Below are positions 1 through 6,625 of a DNA stretch of 7,367 bases, piece after piece; positions within the stretch are counted from its first letter, which is position 1; every line of letters begins with the position of its first letter. A program made the translations under genes and the position numbers. Location: positions 1 to 7,367 of the forward strand of contig QNDG01000059.1 in the NCBI GenBank assembly GCA_003645915.1, written 5' to 3'. The notes below the pieces were generated by a model. The model saw only the letters and a program-made list of their open reading frames with translations, had not been told where the DNA came from and did no database searches. The DNA comes from Candidatus Zhuqueibacterota bacterium (GTDB lineage Bacteria > Zhuqueibacterota > QNDG01).

Positions 1-734
1 TATTTGTCTGTTTTAAATTTGTAAGAGGTTCCGGTATTTGAATCGATTTTAATTTCAGGACTGTAAGAAATACCGAGTGCGACATTTTTAACAGGTCTGT
101 ATAGAATACCTCCTATAAAACCGTATCCGTTATTTCTGGAAAGAAAAAGATCCTTTGTTGAAGAAAAATCAGGATCTGTATATTCCACATTCCAGGTTTC
201 GTCAATCCTTCCGAATGCAAAGAAAGCTGAAAAACCTATTGATAAATTTGAAAGAGGTGCAAAATATGCCGCAAAATTAAAAGTGTTCATTCCGCCGGAG
301 CCTTCAACATATTGAGAGTATTCTTTACCTTCGTTAGAATCAGTTACTCCCATTTTATAATCTACTCTTGTTAGCGGGGAAAATGTTACGGCAAGTCCGA
401 AAAGTTTGCTTAACGGAAGTGCGAACGCAAAACCATTTACATTTGAGTAATTGGATACAGCGCTTCCGGAGAGATCGGAATAGTTGTTGTGTGCAAATAT
501 ATATTGTACGGAAATCATTGTTGTTCGAATTCTGTACAAAGCCGCAGGATTGAGCGGATTAATGTAAAAAGGGTTATCTGATGAAACGGAAACAAAACCC
601 AAAGCCATTGATCTTGTGTTGTAGTTTACTGCAGGTTCACCGAGACCAAAAGACGACAAAATAGAACCCGAATATAGGTTTGTTGTTATCAGAAATGACA
701 AAAGAGCCATTAATATTTTTTTTATTCTGTTCAT
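1..734 (-). CDS. Outer-membrane beta-barrel protein (FadL/PorV-like style), 3' end cut by window
   Basis: Translating the minus strand from the ATG at 734-732 gives 244 uninterrupted codons to the left edge, so the C-terminus is missing. The last partial codon reads TA, so it could be either a stop or Tyr. Residues 1-22 form a signal peptide: basic N-terminus MNRIKK, a hydrophobic core, and likely cleavage near Tyr-Ser|Gly. The mature part begins with SSFGLGEP, then SMALGF near residue 42 and NPLNPAAL at 59-66. This glycine-rich start with an Asn-Pro-Ala motif is typical of FadL/PorV-like barrels in FCB-type bacteria. Alternating aromatic/polar strands with Gly follow, for example FGLAVTFSP and LSIGFSAFFAFG. 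An AGGGA Shine-Dalgarno (744-748) sits 9 nt upstream. The gene starts 28 bp after the lipoprotein stop, so the two are probably co-transcribed. Its role is unknown; transport or surface assembly is possible. The barrel class is fairly sure, the exact family is not. Confidence 0.8.
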   Translation of the reverse strand, partial: MNRIKKILMALLSFLITTNLYSGSILSSFGLGEPAVNYNTRSMALGFVSVSSDNPFYINPLNPAALYRIRTTMISVQYIFAHNNYSDLSGSAVSNYSNVNGFAFALPLSKLFGLAVTFSPLTRVDYKMGVTDSNEGKEYSQYVEGSGGMNTFNFAAYFAPLSNLSIGFSAFFAFGRIDETWNVEYTDPDFSSTKDLFLSRNNGYGFIGGILYRPVKNVALGISYSPEIKIDSNTGTSYKFKTDK

Positions 735-762
735 AAAAATCTTTCCCTGAATAGTACGTTAT

Positions 763-1935
763 TTATCTTTTTGGCGGAATTGTGTAAAATATTTTGACAA
801 AAGGCCTTTTTAAAGGCTCAGATTTGTCGTTAAAGAATTTTTTTCTTGAAATATCAATTCCTTCCCAGTATCCCATTAACAGAACGCCTCCGTTAACAGA
901 ACTGCCTGAAGTCCAGCTCTGTACAATTGACGTTATATTTGCTGTAAGCGAATCATTTGCAGAATAAGCATATTTTGTCAGAGATGTTGACGAATCATAG
1001 GGTACATCTGGTATTGGCCATGAATCATCTGTTACATTGAATATCCTGAGCATAAAAGTATCACTTACAGAAGGGAATGTATATGTTGTATCTACATAAA
1101 ATGTAAGCACTGCTGAATTAATTGTTGCATCTTCCGGAATTGAATCCACATTAAAAAACAGAATTGATCTTGTTCCCGATGAATTGTCAATAATAAAGTG
1201 CGTATTATCATTATTGTCCTGTTCGGGCTCAATAACAGAAACATCAAATGGTGTGACATTGTATGTATACAAGCTGTCACCCATATGTGTTTTTAAAACC
1301 ATATGGGGAGAAACATAATCATAACTATTGTAGTTTTGACTGTATATTTCAGCAATAAATCCCGTGTCCGGAACATCGTAAGTTATTGCAAATCCATAAT
1401 TTTGTTCCGCAGAATTAGTATCTGCCCAAGTTTGTACTATTTCCGGAGGGATGGTAAATGATATGATAGAGTCATTTTGTGAGGGGTAGGGTTCAATGTT
1501 AATTTTTGCATCTACGGGATTCAGATCACTGAAATCCTGCCATGTAAATGTTTCTTCGTCAAATTTGTAGTTTAAAATGTATGCGTCCGGAAGCAGTCCG
1601 CCCGGATAATTTCCTATAAATTTCTTTACATTTATAGTAAATATTGCAGTATCAACAGTTACACTATCAGGAAGTCCGGTGAATCGGAAAAGAGAATAAG
1701 CTTTTCGTTTGTCAATTACTCCGGCATAAAGATATTGAGATTTTCCTGTTGGTGCATTGGAGGTGTAAACTGTGTCGTGTACTGCTATTGTAAGAGGAGG
1801 CATTACAAGTCCCATGGATTTATTAAAAAGATCAGAACCAACAGGATTGACCTTGTTTTTCTCACATCCTGAAAACAACAATATAATGGAAAAGAATAAT
1901 AATGCTGGTATAAAAGGAAATATTTTTCGTGCCAT
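763..1935 (-). CDS. Lipoprotein with two DNRLRE-like beta domains
   Basis: This 390-residue protein starts with a lipoprotein signal peptide: MARK, a hydrophobic stretch at 5-22, and lipobox FSGC with Cys24 as the lipidated residue. The mature chain has two similar halves, roughly residues 45-220 and 240-388. Both show the pattern of DNRLRE-type beta-sandwich domains: a strand ending in FRF or FFNV, then Pro and Asp residues, a TAIFTI/SAVLTF strand, a central Trp segment (ETFTWQD, DDSWPIP), an IVQTW/IVQSW segment followed by a Gly-containing strand, and a closing P-x-(M/V)-hydrophobic strand. In known proteins such domains are extracellular and have been linked to carbohydrate binding and surface adhesion. 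No catalytic residues are evident. A weak AGG Shine-Dalgarno lies 7 nt before the ATG. It is the first gene of a two-gene unit with the barrel protein, which suggests a shared outer-surface role. Lipoprotein status is secure; the domain name is by pattern only. Confidence 0.85.
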   Translation of the reverse strand: MARKIFPFIPALLFFSIILLFSGCEKNKVNPVGSDLFNKSMGLVMPPLTIAVHDTVYTSNAPTGKSQYLYAGVIDKRKAYSLFRFTGLPDSVTVDTAIFTINVKKFIGNYPGGLLPDAYILNYKFDEETFTWQDFSDLNPVDAKINIEPYPSQNDSIISFTIPPEIVQTWADTNSAEQNYGFAITYDVPDTGFIAEIYSQNYNSYDYVSPHMVLKTHMGDSLYTYNVTPFDVSVIEPEQDNNDNTHFIIDNSSGTRSILFFNVDSIPEDATINSAVLTFYVDTTYTFPSVSDTFMLRIFNVTDDSWPIPDVPYDSSTSLTKYAYSANDSLTANITSIVQSWTSGSSVNGGVLLMGYWEGIDISRKKFFNDKSEPLKRPFVKIFYTIPPKR

Positions 1936-1983
1936 TTAAATACCTATTTTAATTAATAGTTTTAATCATCAGAGTTATCGTAT

Positions 1984-2012
1984 AGTTTACGATATTTAAG
2001 TAACATTGTCAA
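1984..2012 (-). promoter_or_regulatory. Sigma70-type promoter for the lipoprotein/barrel unit
   Basis: On the minus strand a perfect -35 TTGACA (2012-2007) is followed after exactly 17 bp by TAAACT (1989-1984), a 4/6 match to the -10 consensus. The start site would fall near 1977, giving a leader of about 40 nt before the ATG at 1935. The 219-bp gap between mazG and this gene (1936-2154) holds nothing else I can name. An 11-bp palindrome, ATTCCCGGAAT, lies inside it near 2125-2135, and I see no clear intrinsic terminator after mazG. Confidence 0.6.
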
Positions 2013-2154
2013 GTACAGAATGAGTTCAAAATCAATACTTGCAATGAGTATAACTGTTCAAAACAAAATATAGTTCCGTTTTGATTTAGTCTTATAACAA
2101 ATATTTATTAAAAAGTTTTTTCAGATTCCCGGAATTTTGACATGTTATCCAATT

Positions 2155-2919
2155 TTATTGTTTTTTTATTTCATTCCATTCTCTATCAAGCTCATTAAGA
2201 GTCAGTTTTTCCATTGACAAAGATTTGTCTTCTATTCTTTTTTCAAGTTTCTTAAATCTTCCTATAAATTTTTCTGTTGCTTTTTTTAGAGAATTTTCCG
2301 GATCTATTTTTAAAAATCTTCCATAATTTACAAGAGCAAAAAGAAGATCTCCGAATTCTTCTTCGATTTTATCCTGATTTTGATTTTTTATTTCCTGTTT
2401 AAGTTCTGCAATCTCTTCAACTACTTTTTCCCATACTTCTTCGGTTTTTTGCCAGTCAAAGCCAACTGTTGATGCTCTCTGCTGGATTCTTTTTGCAAAT
2501 GAAAGGGCTGGCATAGTTCCAGGAATTCCATCAACAACAGATTTTTTACCTTCCTGTTTTTTTAGTTTTTCCCAGTTTACTGACTGCTCTTCCGCTGTGT
2601 CAATTTTTTCGTTACCAAAAACATTTGGATGTCTTCTGATAAGTTTTGTACTTATACCGGTTATTACATCATCAATATTAAATTCACCGCTCTCTTTTGC
2701 AATTTGCGCATGAAAAACAACCTGGAGAAGAAGATCGCCGAGTTCTTCCTTAAGATCTTCAATACTGTTCTTATTTATTGATTCAATAACTTCGTATGTT
2801 TCTTCAAGTAAAAAAGGTATAAGAGATTTATGGTCCTGCTCTCTATCCCATGGGCATCCTTCAGGGCTTCTTAATATCTCCATAATTTCGAGAAGTTCAT
2901 CAAATTTGTTTTTACCCAC
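2155..2919 (-). CDS. mazG: MazG, nucleoside triphosphate pyrophosphohydrolase
   Basis: MazG hydrolyses NTPs and dNTPs to the monophosphate and pyrophosphate in the cytoplasm, clearing damaged or non-canonical nucleotides. In E. coli it also affects stringent-response signalling. At 254 residues it is close to the full-length family size (E. coli about 263), with both MazG domains. Domain 1 has the signature CPWDREQ (22-28), EExxE at 39-43 and ELGD (59-62), then the typical RRHPNVFG (95-102). A linker with IPGTMPAL and KRIQQRAS leads to domain 2, with EExxE at 168-172 and EFGD at 188-191. The acidic Mg-binding residues of both sites are intact. The start is GTG: the next in-frame Met (13) would remove the conserved FDELLEIM helix, and a strong GGAGGG lies just upstream. 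It is divergent from the mutL operon. I found no convincing promoter of its own. Confidence 0.96.
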   Translation of the reverse strand: MGKNKFDELLEIMEILRSPEGCPWDREQDHKSLIPFLLEETYEVIESINKNSIEDLKEELGDLLLQVVFHAQIAKESGEFNIDDVITGISTKLIRRHPNVFGNEKIDTAEEQSVNWEKLKKQEGKKSVVDGIPGTMPALSFAKRIQQRASTVGFDWQKTEEVWEKVVEEIAELKQEIKNQNQDKIEEEFGDLLFALVNYGRFLKIDPENSLKKATEKFIGRFKKLEKRIEDKSLSMEKLTLNELDREWNEIKKQ

Positions 2920-2923
2920 TCTT

Positions 2924-2929
2924 CCCTCC
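2924..2929 (-). promoter_or_regulatory. Shine-Dalgarno site fixing the mazG GTG start
   Basis: GGAGGG on the minus strand ends 4 nt before the GTG at 2919-2917. It is the strongest ribosome-binding match near this gene. The only nearby upstream ATG (2933-2931) is out of frame, so the site supports the GTG start. Confidence 0.7.
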
Positions 2930-3021
2930 GCATATTAAATATAAGGCTCACAAAAATGATAAAAAATAAACAAAATAGCAAGAATTTTCTTTTGTTGTAA
3001 TTTTCAATTGCAGTTCCTTTG

Positions 3022-3039
3022 ATCAAGTAATGTCTTGAT
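3022..3039. repeat. Inverted repeat overlapping the operon -35 box (possible operator)
   Basis: ATCAAG (3022-3027), a 6-nt spacer, and CTTGAT (3034-3039) form a perfect 6+6 inverted repeat. Its right arm covers five of the six bases of the predicted -35 TTGATT of the mutL operon. The left arm also lies within an 8-bp palindrome, TTGATCAA (3019-3026). The position would suit a repressor or activator dimer, but arms this short can arise by chance in AT-rich DNA. Confidence 0.35.
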
Positions 3040-3063
3040 TGTTTAGCCAGTCATTATTATATT
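3035..3063 (+). promoter_or_regulatory. Predicted promoter of the mutL-miaA operon
   Basis: TTGATT (3035-3040, 4/6 match to -35) and TATATT (3058-3063, 5/6 match to -10) are separated by 17 bp. Transcription would start near 3070, leaving a leader of only about 27 nt before the ATG at 3097. It is the only well-spaced candidate I see on this strand in the 177-bp mazG/operon divergence region. Confidence 0.5.
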
Positions 3064-3096
3064 TTATTCAATGAGGATAAAATATGGGAGAATGGG

Positions 3097-3306
3097 ATGT
3101 TAGGAACAAGACTTCCAAGAAACAGAAAGTTCCAGATAGAATATCAATATTACGATCCGGAAAAAGAAGACAGAAAGCACAGGTCGATAAAATTTACGCG
3201 TATCAGATCAAAAAAAGCAGCTCAAAAAAAATCTCTGATATGGCTGTTTGCCCTGCTTGCTTTTATTGTGTATTTACTTTATTTTCTGTCTAAACTAAGG
3301 AAGTGA
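3097..3306 (+). CDS. Small single-pass membrane protein of unknown function, first gene of the mutL operon
   Basis: I do not recognise a characterised family for this 69-residue protein. Residues 1-45 are polar and strongly basic, with a distinctive aromatic/acidic patch YQYYDPEKEDR (16-26) and KFTRIRSKK (32-40). Residues 47-64 form one hydrophobic transmembrane segment (from SLIWLF to LYFL), ended by a short basic tail KLRK. By the positive-inside rule the long basic N-terminal part should be cytoplasmic. GGGAG (3086-3090) is placed 6 nt before the ATG, a good spacing. The stop overlaps the next start (GTGA at 3303-3306), which favours this frame over the equally long overlapping frame at 3084-3293. 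That other frame reads as a low-complexity basic chain with a Cys-rich end. Because it leads the operon it may be a conserved member of this gene set, but no function can be assigned. Confidence 0.75.
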   Translation: MLGTRLPRNRKFQIEYQYYDPEKEDRKHRSIKFTRIRSKKAAQKKSLIWLFALLAFIVYLLYFLSKLRK

Positions 3307-3866
3307 AATTTGGAATTATGATTCTGAAATGCGATATATGCGGTAAAGAATTAAAACCGGGACATTATATTTGTTTTAAAAATGATAAAACCAACGGTTT
3401 GATCCCTGATATACCTAAATTGTGTAATAAAAATTCAATCATGATATGCGATAATTGGGAATGCTTTTCAGGCCTGGCGAAAAGAGAGAAAATAAATAAA
3501 AAGAAAACAGGGGATATTTTAAAACAATTAAAGAAATCACTTAACCGGAATAAAGCGGAAAAATTGATAGGAATGGGTGTCAGGTCAGGAGATGTTTTAC
3601 GCGGTGTTACTGCCGTTGAGAAATATTTATCAAAGAAGAGAATAAGCCTTGTTCTTGTTTCCGAAGATGCTGGTCAAAATACAATAAAGAAAATGTTTTC
3701 AATAACAAAAGGAACCGGAACTGCCGTTGTCGTTTATAATGGAAACCGTCCCATAGAGGAAATTGCAGGTAAACCGAAATGCAAAGTCATAGGAATAAAA
3801 AACAGTGAAACAGCAAAGTTAATTCGATCGGAATTAAATGTCAGCAAAAATACACATTCTTCCTGA
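3303..3866 (+). CDS. YlxR-YlxQ-like fusion: DUF448 domain plus ribosomal L7Ae-type RNA-binding domain
   Basis: The 187-residue protein joins two small domains. Residues 8-75 resemble YlxR (DUF448): KCDICGKELKP with a CxxC pair (10, 13), an NGLIPD strand (31-36), then MICDNWEC with Cys49 and Cys54, then a Lys/Arg-rich helix. The four cysteines could hold a metal. The usual GRGAY motif is absent and reads NKNSIMI instead. Residues 82-180 resemble YlxQ and the L7Ae/L30e family: KLIGMGVRSGDVLRG (87-101) and LVLVSEDAGQNTIKKM (116-131), close to the LVLLTEDASSNTAKK type of segment in YlxQ, then an IAGK-hydrophobic strand. L7Ae proteins bind kink-turn RNA. In known genomes these genes usually sit between nusA and infB; here the fusion is in the mutL operon. 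The GTG start overlaps the previous stop. An ATG at 3318 (residue 6) is a real alternative, since neither has ideal Shine-Dalgarno spacing. The 3' end overlaps mutL by 29 nt. Confidence 0.72.
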   Translation: MKFGIMILKCDICGKELKPGHYICFKNDKTNGLIPDIPKLCNKNSIMICDNWECFSGLAKREKINKKKTGDILKQLKKSLNRNKAEKLIGMGVRSGDVLRGVTAVEKYLSKKRISLVLVSEDAGQNTIKKMFSITKGTGTAVVVYNGNRPIEEIAGKPKCKVIGIKNSETAKLIRSELNVSKNTHSS

Positions 3867-5562
3867 TTCTGTAACGCATATGATTGCCGCAGGAGAGGTT
3901 GTTGAGCGTCCCAGCTCCGTTGTAAAGGAGCTGCTGGAGAATTCTATTGATGCAGGAGCAGATCATATCACTTTGAGTATTAAAGAGTCCGGAACCGGAG
4001 CCATTGAAGTTGATGATAATGGATCCGGTATGTCTGAAGAAGACCTGATCTTATGCATAAAAAATCACGCTACAAGTAAAATAAATTCTATCGAAGATCT
4101 GGAAGATCTGGAAAGTCTCGGCTTCAGGGGGGAAGCTTTGGCAAGTATCGGATCTGTTTGCAGAATGACAATTCATTCGTGCAGAAACGAAGAAAACGAA
4201 GGAACTGTAATTGAAGTTGAAGCAGGCGTAATAACAGATGCACAAAAAACCGCTCCGAGAAAAGGTACCAGAGTTTCTGTTAAAAATTTATTTTATAATA
4301 CGCCTGCCCGGAGAAAATTTCTTAAAAAACCTGCAACAGAATTGCAGCATATTACAGGCGTTTTCAGAAGAATAGCCCTTTCCAAGCCTGAAATATCTTT
4401 TTCTTATTTTATAGACGGACAAAAAACAGCAGACCTTTTTAATACAGACCAGATAAAACGACTGAAAGATCTGCTTGGAGAAGAATCTGCAAATTCTCTG
4501 ATACCGGTTGAAAATAAAAACGGCGGTATTACTGTCTCCGGATATATAAGCAGGCCAAGGCAGGGCAAGAGAAGCAGAAGCGATCAATTTTTATTTCTGA
4601 ATGGAAGGTATATTTCAAACAGAAGTATTTCGCACGCAATTGTTTCAGGATATGAAAACCGGCTGATGAGGGAAGAATTTCCGATATATGTAATTTTTCT
4701 TACAATGCCGGCAAGATTTTTTGATGTTAATGTGCATCCTGCCAAAATTGAGGTAAGGTTCAGGGATGAACGTTTTGTTTATTCTCTTGTAAGACAGTCC
4801 GTTAAAGATGCTTTGCGTAAACCTTCTGTTGTTGCAGGGCTAAGCCTTTCAAAGTTCGGCTATTCAGGCTCATCTTATTCAAAAAAAATAAAAACAAGCC
4901 CCGAAGATCTCGGACAGCTGACATTTGATGCGCAAAGGCCTGTTTTTGGTGAAGAGCATCATGTGATTGATTACAAAAAAAATAGTCTTGAAAAAAGGGA
5001 AGCATTTTCAGTCTGGCAGGTTCATGATAGATATATAATTTCACAGATAAAAAGCGGTATTGCAATTATTGATCAGCATGTGGCGCACGAGAGAATTTTA
5101 TACGAACAGGCCCTTAAACATAGTCAGCAGAAAAAAGCCCTTTCACAGCAGCTTCTTTTTGAGCAGGCTGTTCAGCTTACCATAGAAGAATATCAGATAT
5201 TAACAGAAATTCTGCCGTATCTGGAGCAGATAGGATTTAAGTTAAAGGATTTTGGCAGTAATACAGTTGTAATAGAAGCTGTACCTGTTGGAGTAAAAAG
5301 CGGAAAAGAGAAAGAGCTTTTACGCGGCATAATAGAGGATTATTCTGAGATGCAAACCAGCGATAAGGATATTCTGGATTCAGTTGCAAAGTCTTATGCA
5401 TGTAAATCTGCAATAAAATCAGGGCAGAAACTTTCAGTACAGGAAATGGAATCATTAATAGATCAGCTTTTTGCTACAAGTGAACCCTATTTTTGTCCTC
5501 ACGGCAGACCAATTGTTCACACAATTACACTTGAAGAGCTTGACAGGAGATTCGGGCGTTGA
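3838..5562 (+). CDS. mutL: DNA mismatch repair protein MutL (endonuclease-type)
   Basis: MutL links mismatch recognition by MutS to strand incision and excision. The 574-residue protein has an N-terminal GHKL ATPase with all motifs: IAAGEVVERP (16-25), ELLENSIDAGA with Glu31 and Asn35, DDNGSGM (59-65), and GFRGEALASI (95-104), followed by a GTRVSVKNLFYNTPARRKFL segment near residue 142. A variable Ser/Lys-rich linker follows at about 325-385. The C-terminal dimerisation domain carries the nicking site DQHVAHERILYE (412-423), matching the DQHA-x2-E-x4-E pattern apart from A to V, plus ACKSA (521-525) and CPHGRP (553-558). The protein should therefore cut DNA itself, as in bacteria without MutH. 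The start lies inside the previous gene with a weak GGA upstream, suggesting translational coupling. The next Met (15) would lose the conserved LPDSV start. The stop overlaps the miaA start. Confidence 0.98.
   Translation: MSAKIHILPDSVTHMIAAGEVVERPSSVVKELLENSIDAGADHITLSIKESGTGAIEVDDNGSGMSEEDLILCIKNHATSKINSIEDLEDLESLGFRGEALASIGSVCRMTIHSCRNEENEGTVIEVEAGVITDAQKTAPRKGTRVSVKNLFYNTPARRKFLKKPATELQHITGVFRRIALSKPEISFSYFIDGQKTADLFNTDQIKRLKDLLGEESANSLIPVENKNGGITVSGYISRPRQGKRSRSDQFLFLNGRYISNRSISHAIVSGYENRLMREEFPIYVIFLTMPARFFDVNVHPAKIEVRFRDERFVYSLVRQSVKDALRKPSVVAGLSLSKFGYSGSSYSKKIKTSPEDLGQLTFDAQRPVFGEEHHVIDYKKNSLEKREAFSVWQVHDRYIISQIKSGIAIIDQHVAHERILYEQALKHSQQKKALSQQLLFEQAVQLTIEEYQILTEILPYLEQIGFKLKDFGSNTVVIEAVPVGVKSGKEKELLRGIIEDYSEMQTSDKDILDSVAKSYACKSAIKSGQKLSVQEMESLIDQLFATSEPYFCPHGRPIVHTITLEELDRRFGR
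5545..5549 (+). promoter_or_regulatory. Shine-Dalgarno site supporting the miaA TTG start
   Basis: AGGAG lies inside the end of mutL, 9 nt before the TTG at 5559-5561. It supports the unusual TTG start and a 4-nt stop/start overlap (TTGA) with mutL. No in-frame ATG exists before the P-loop. Confidence 0.65.
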
Positions 5563-6497
5563 AAAAAAACGGATCTTCGAAATTCATAGTTATTACCGGG
5601 CCTACTGCCAGTGGAAAAACCCAACTATCCGTTGCTCTTGCAGAAATTCTGAACAGTGAAATAATATCTGCAGATTCAAGGCAGATTTACAAATACCTTG
5701 ATATAGGAACTGCAAAACCTGACCCGGAAGAAATGAAAAAAGTAAAACACCATTTGATCAGTATTCTTGAGCCTGACCAGTATTTCAGCGCAGGTGAATA
5801 TCAAAAAATGGCAAGAAAATGTTTAAAAGAGATTTTTTTAAAAGGGGAAATTCCTATAGTTGCAGGAGGATCGGGCTTGTATATTTCGGCTTTGGTGGAG
5901 GGAGTATTTGAAGGCGACTACAAAGATGATGCTGTCAGAGCCCAATTCAAAGAAATTGAAAGAGAAAGAGGATCTGCTCATCTTTTCAGAATACTTGAAA
6001 AGATGGATCCGGAAACTGCAATGAAGATCCATTCAAATGATTCAAAAAGAATTATAAGAGCCTTAGAGGTATGCACTATTTCAGGCAGAAAGATGTCGGA
6101 CTTAACAAGAGAGAAGACAAAAAAATGTAATTATTCTCCTGTATATTTTGGACTTTTATGGGAAAGAAGGGAACTTTACAACAGAATTAACATCCGTGTT
6201 GAAAAAATGGTTGAAAAAGGTCTTTTTCAGGAAGTAAGAAGAATATTGAAAATGGGTTTTTCTCCGGATTTAAACAGTCTTGATTCAGTGGGGTATAAAG
6301 AAGTGTTGCGTTATTTTAACGGAGAATTGTCAGAGCGGGAAGCAGTGGAACTTATAAAGCAGAATACAAGAAGATATGCAAAAAAACAGATGATATGGTT
6401 CAGAAAAAATCCGGAAATAAAATGGCTGCCGGCTGACAGTAGTGTGTCTTTTACAAAGATCGCTGAGAAAATAGCAGAAGAATTTATACAAAAATAA
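5559..6497 (+). CDS. miaA: tRNA dimethylallyltransferase MiaA
   Basis: MiaA transfers a dimethylallyl group to N6 of A37 in tRNAs that read UNN codons, the first step of the i6A/ms2i6A modification that stabilises codon pairing. At 312 residues it has normal family length (about 300-316). Visible motifs in order: P-loop GPTASGKT (14-21), SADSRQIYKYLDIGTAKP (37-54) with the catalytic-type Asp39, HHLI...YFSAGEY (65-82), AGGSGLYI (103-110), KRIIRALEV in the insertion region, the YNRINIRVEKMVEKGL segment, SVGYKEV, and a C-terminal QNTRRYAKKQMIWFRK. The GGSGLY variant replaces the common GGTGLY Thr with Ser, a form I associate with Bacteroidetes-like proteins. The start is TTG, overlapping the mutL stop. 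The mutL-miaA order is widespread, but here no hfq follows: the operon ends and a 195-bp gap begins. The short CTGAT/ATCAG hairpin after the stop (6513-6526) lacks a U-tract. Confidence 0.98.
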   Translation: MKKNGSSKFIVITGPTASGKTQLSVALAEILNSEIISADSRQIYKYLDIGTAKPDPEEMKKVKHHLISILEPDQYFSAGEYQKMARKCLKEIFLKGEIPIVAGGSGLYISALVEGVFEGDYKDDAVRAQFKEIERERGSAHLFRILEKMDPETAMKIHSNDSKRIIRALEVCTISGRKMSDLTREKTKKCNYSPVYFGLLWERRELYNRINIRVEKMVEKGLFQEVRRILKMGFSPDLNSLDSVGYKEVLRYFNGELSEREAVELIKQNTRRYAKKQMIWFRKNPEIKWLPADSSVSFTKIAEKIAEEFIQK

Positions 6498-6572
6498 AAA
6501 TAGCATGTGGAACTGATATTTATCAGAAAAAATGATATCTTAACCATTTGCAGAAAAATACATAGAAAAAAC

Positions 6573-6601
6573 TTGCATGTAATTGACTGATTTCTTATAA
6601 T
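6573..6601 (+). promoter_or_regulatory. Promoter of the nitroreductase gene
   Basis: A perfect -10 TATAAT (6596-6601) is preceded at exactly 17 bp by TTGCAT (6573-6578, 3/6 match to -35). A better -35 sequence, TTGACT (6583-6588), is too close to pair with this -10. Transcription would start near 6608, giving a leader of about 85 nt that contains the hairpin at 6626-6659. The promoter separates this gene from the mutL-miaA operon. Confidence 0.6.
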
Positions 6602-6625
6602 TAATAAGTGAATTTAAGTCGAATA

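Noticed and set aside
368..553. 61-codon plus-strand open frame
   Set aside because: It lies antisense within the uninterrupted outer-membrane barrel gene and has no Shine-Dalgarno site or recognisable protein character.
2125..2135. ATTCCCGGAAT palindrome after mazG as a terminator
   Set aside because: With only one base between the arms it cannot form a hairpin loop, and short palindromes like this occur by chance.
3084..3293. 69-codon plus-strand frame overlapping the small membrane protein gene
   Set aside because: Its product is a low-complexity basic chain with a Cys-rich end and has no junction with the next gene. The 3097 frame has a clear membrane segment and a stop/start overlap. 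It is kept only as a finding about nested starts.
4093..4110. Two tandem copies of GAAGATCTG in mutL
   Set aside because: They encode an ordinary EDLEDL helix segment in a conserved region; two copies of 9 bp are not a meaningful repeat array.
4051..5455. Several minus-strand open frames of 64-99 codons within mutL
   Set aside because: They are antisense shadows of a clear MutL reading frame, rich in Cys/Phe/Ser as expected from reversed AT-rich coding DNA.
6513..6526. CTGATATTTATCAG hairpin after miaA as an intrinsic terminator
   Set aside because: The stem is short and AT-rich, and A residues rather than a U-tract follow it, so termination there cannot be supported.
6311..6547. 78-codon minus-strand frame across the end of miaA
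   Set aside because: It is hydrophobic only because it is the complement of the Lys/Glu-rich MiaA end, and most of it overlaps conserved miaA coding sequence.
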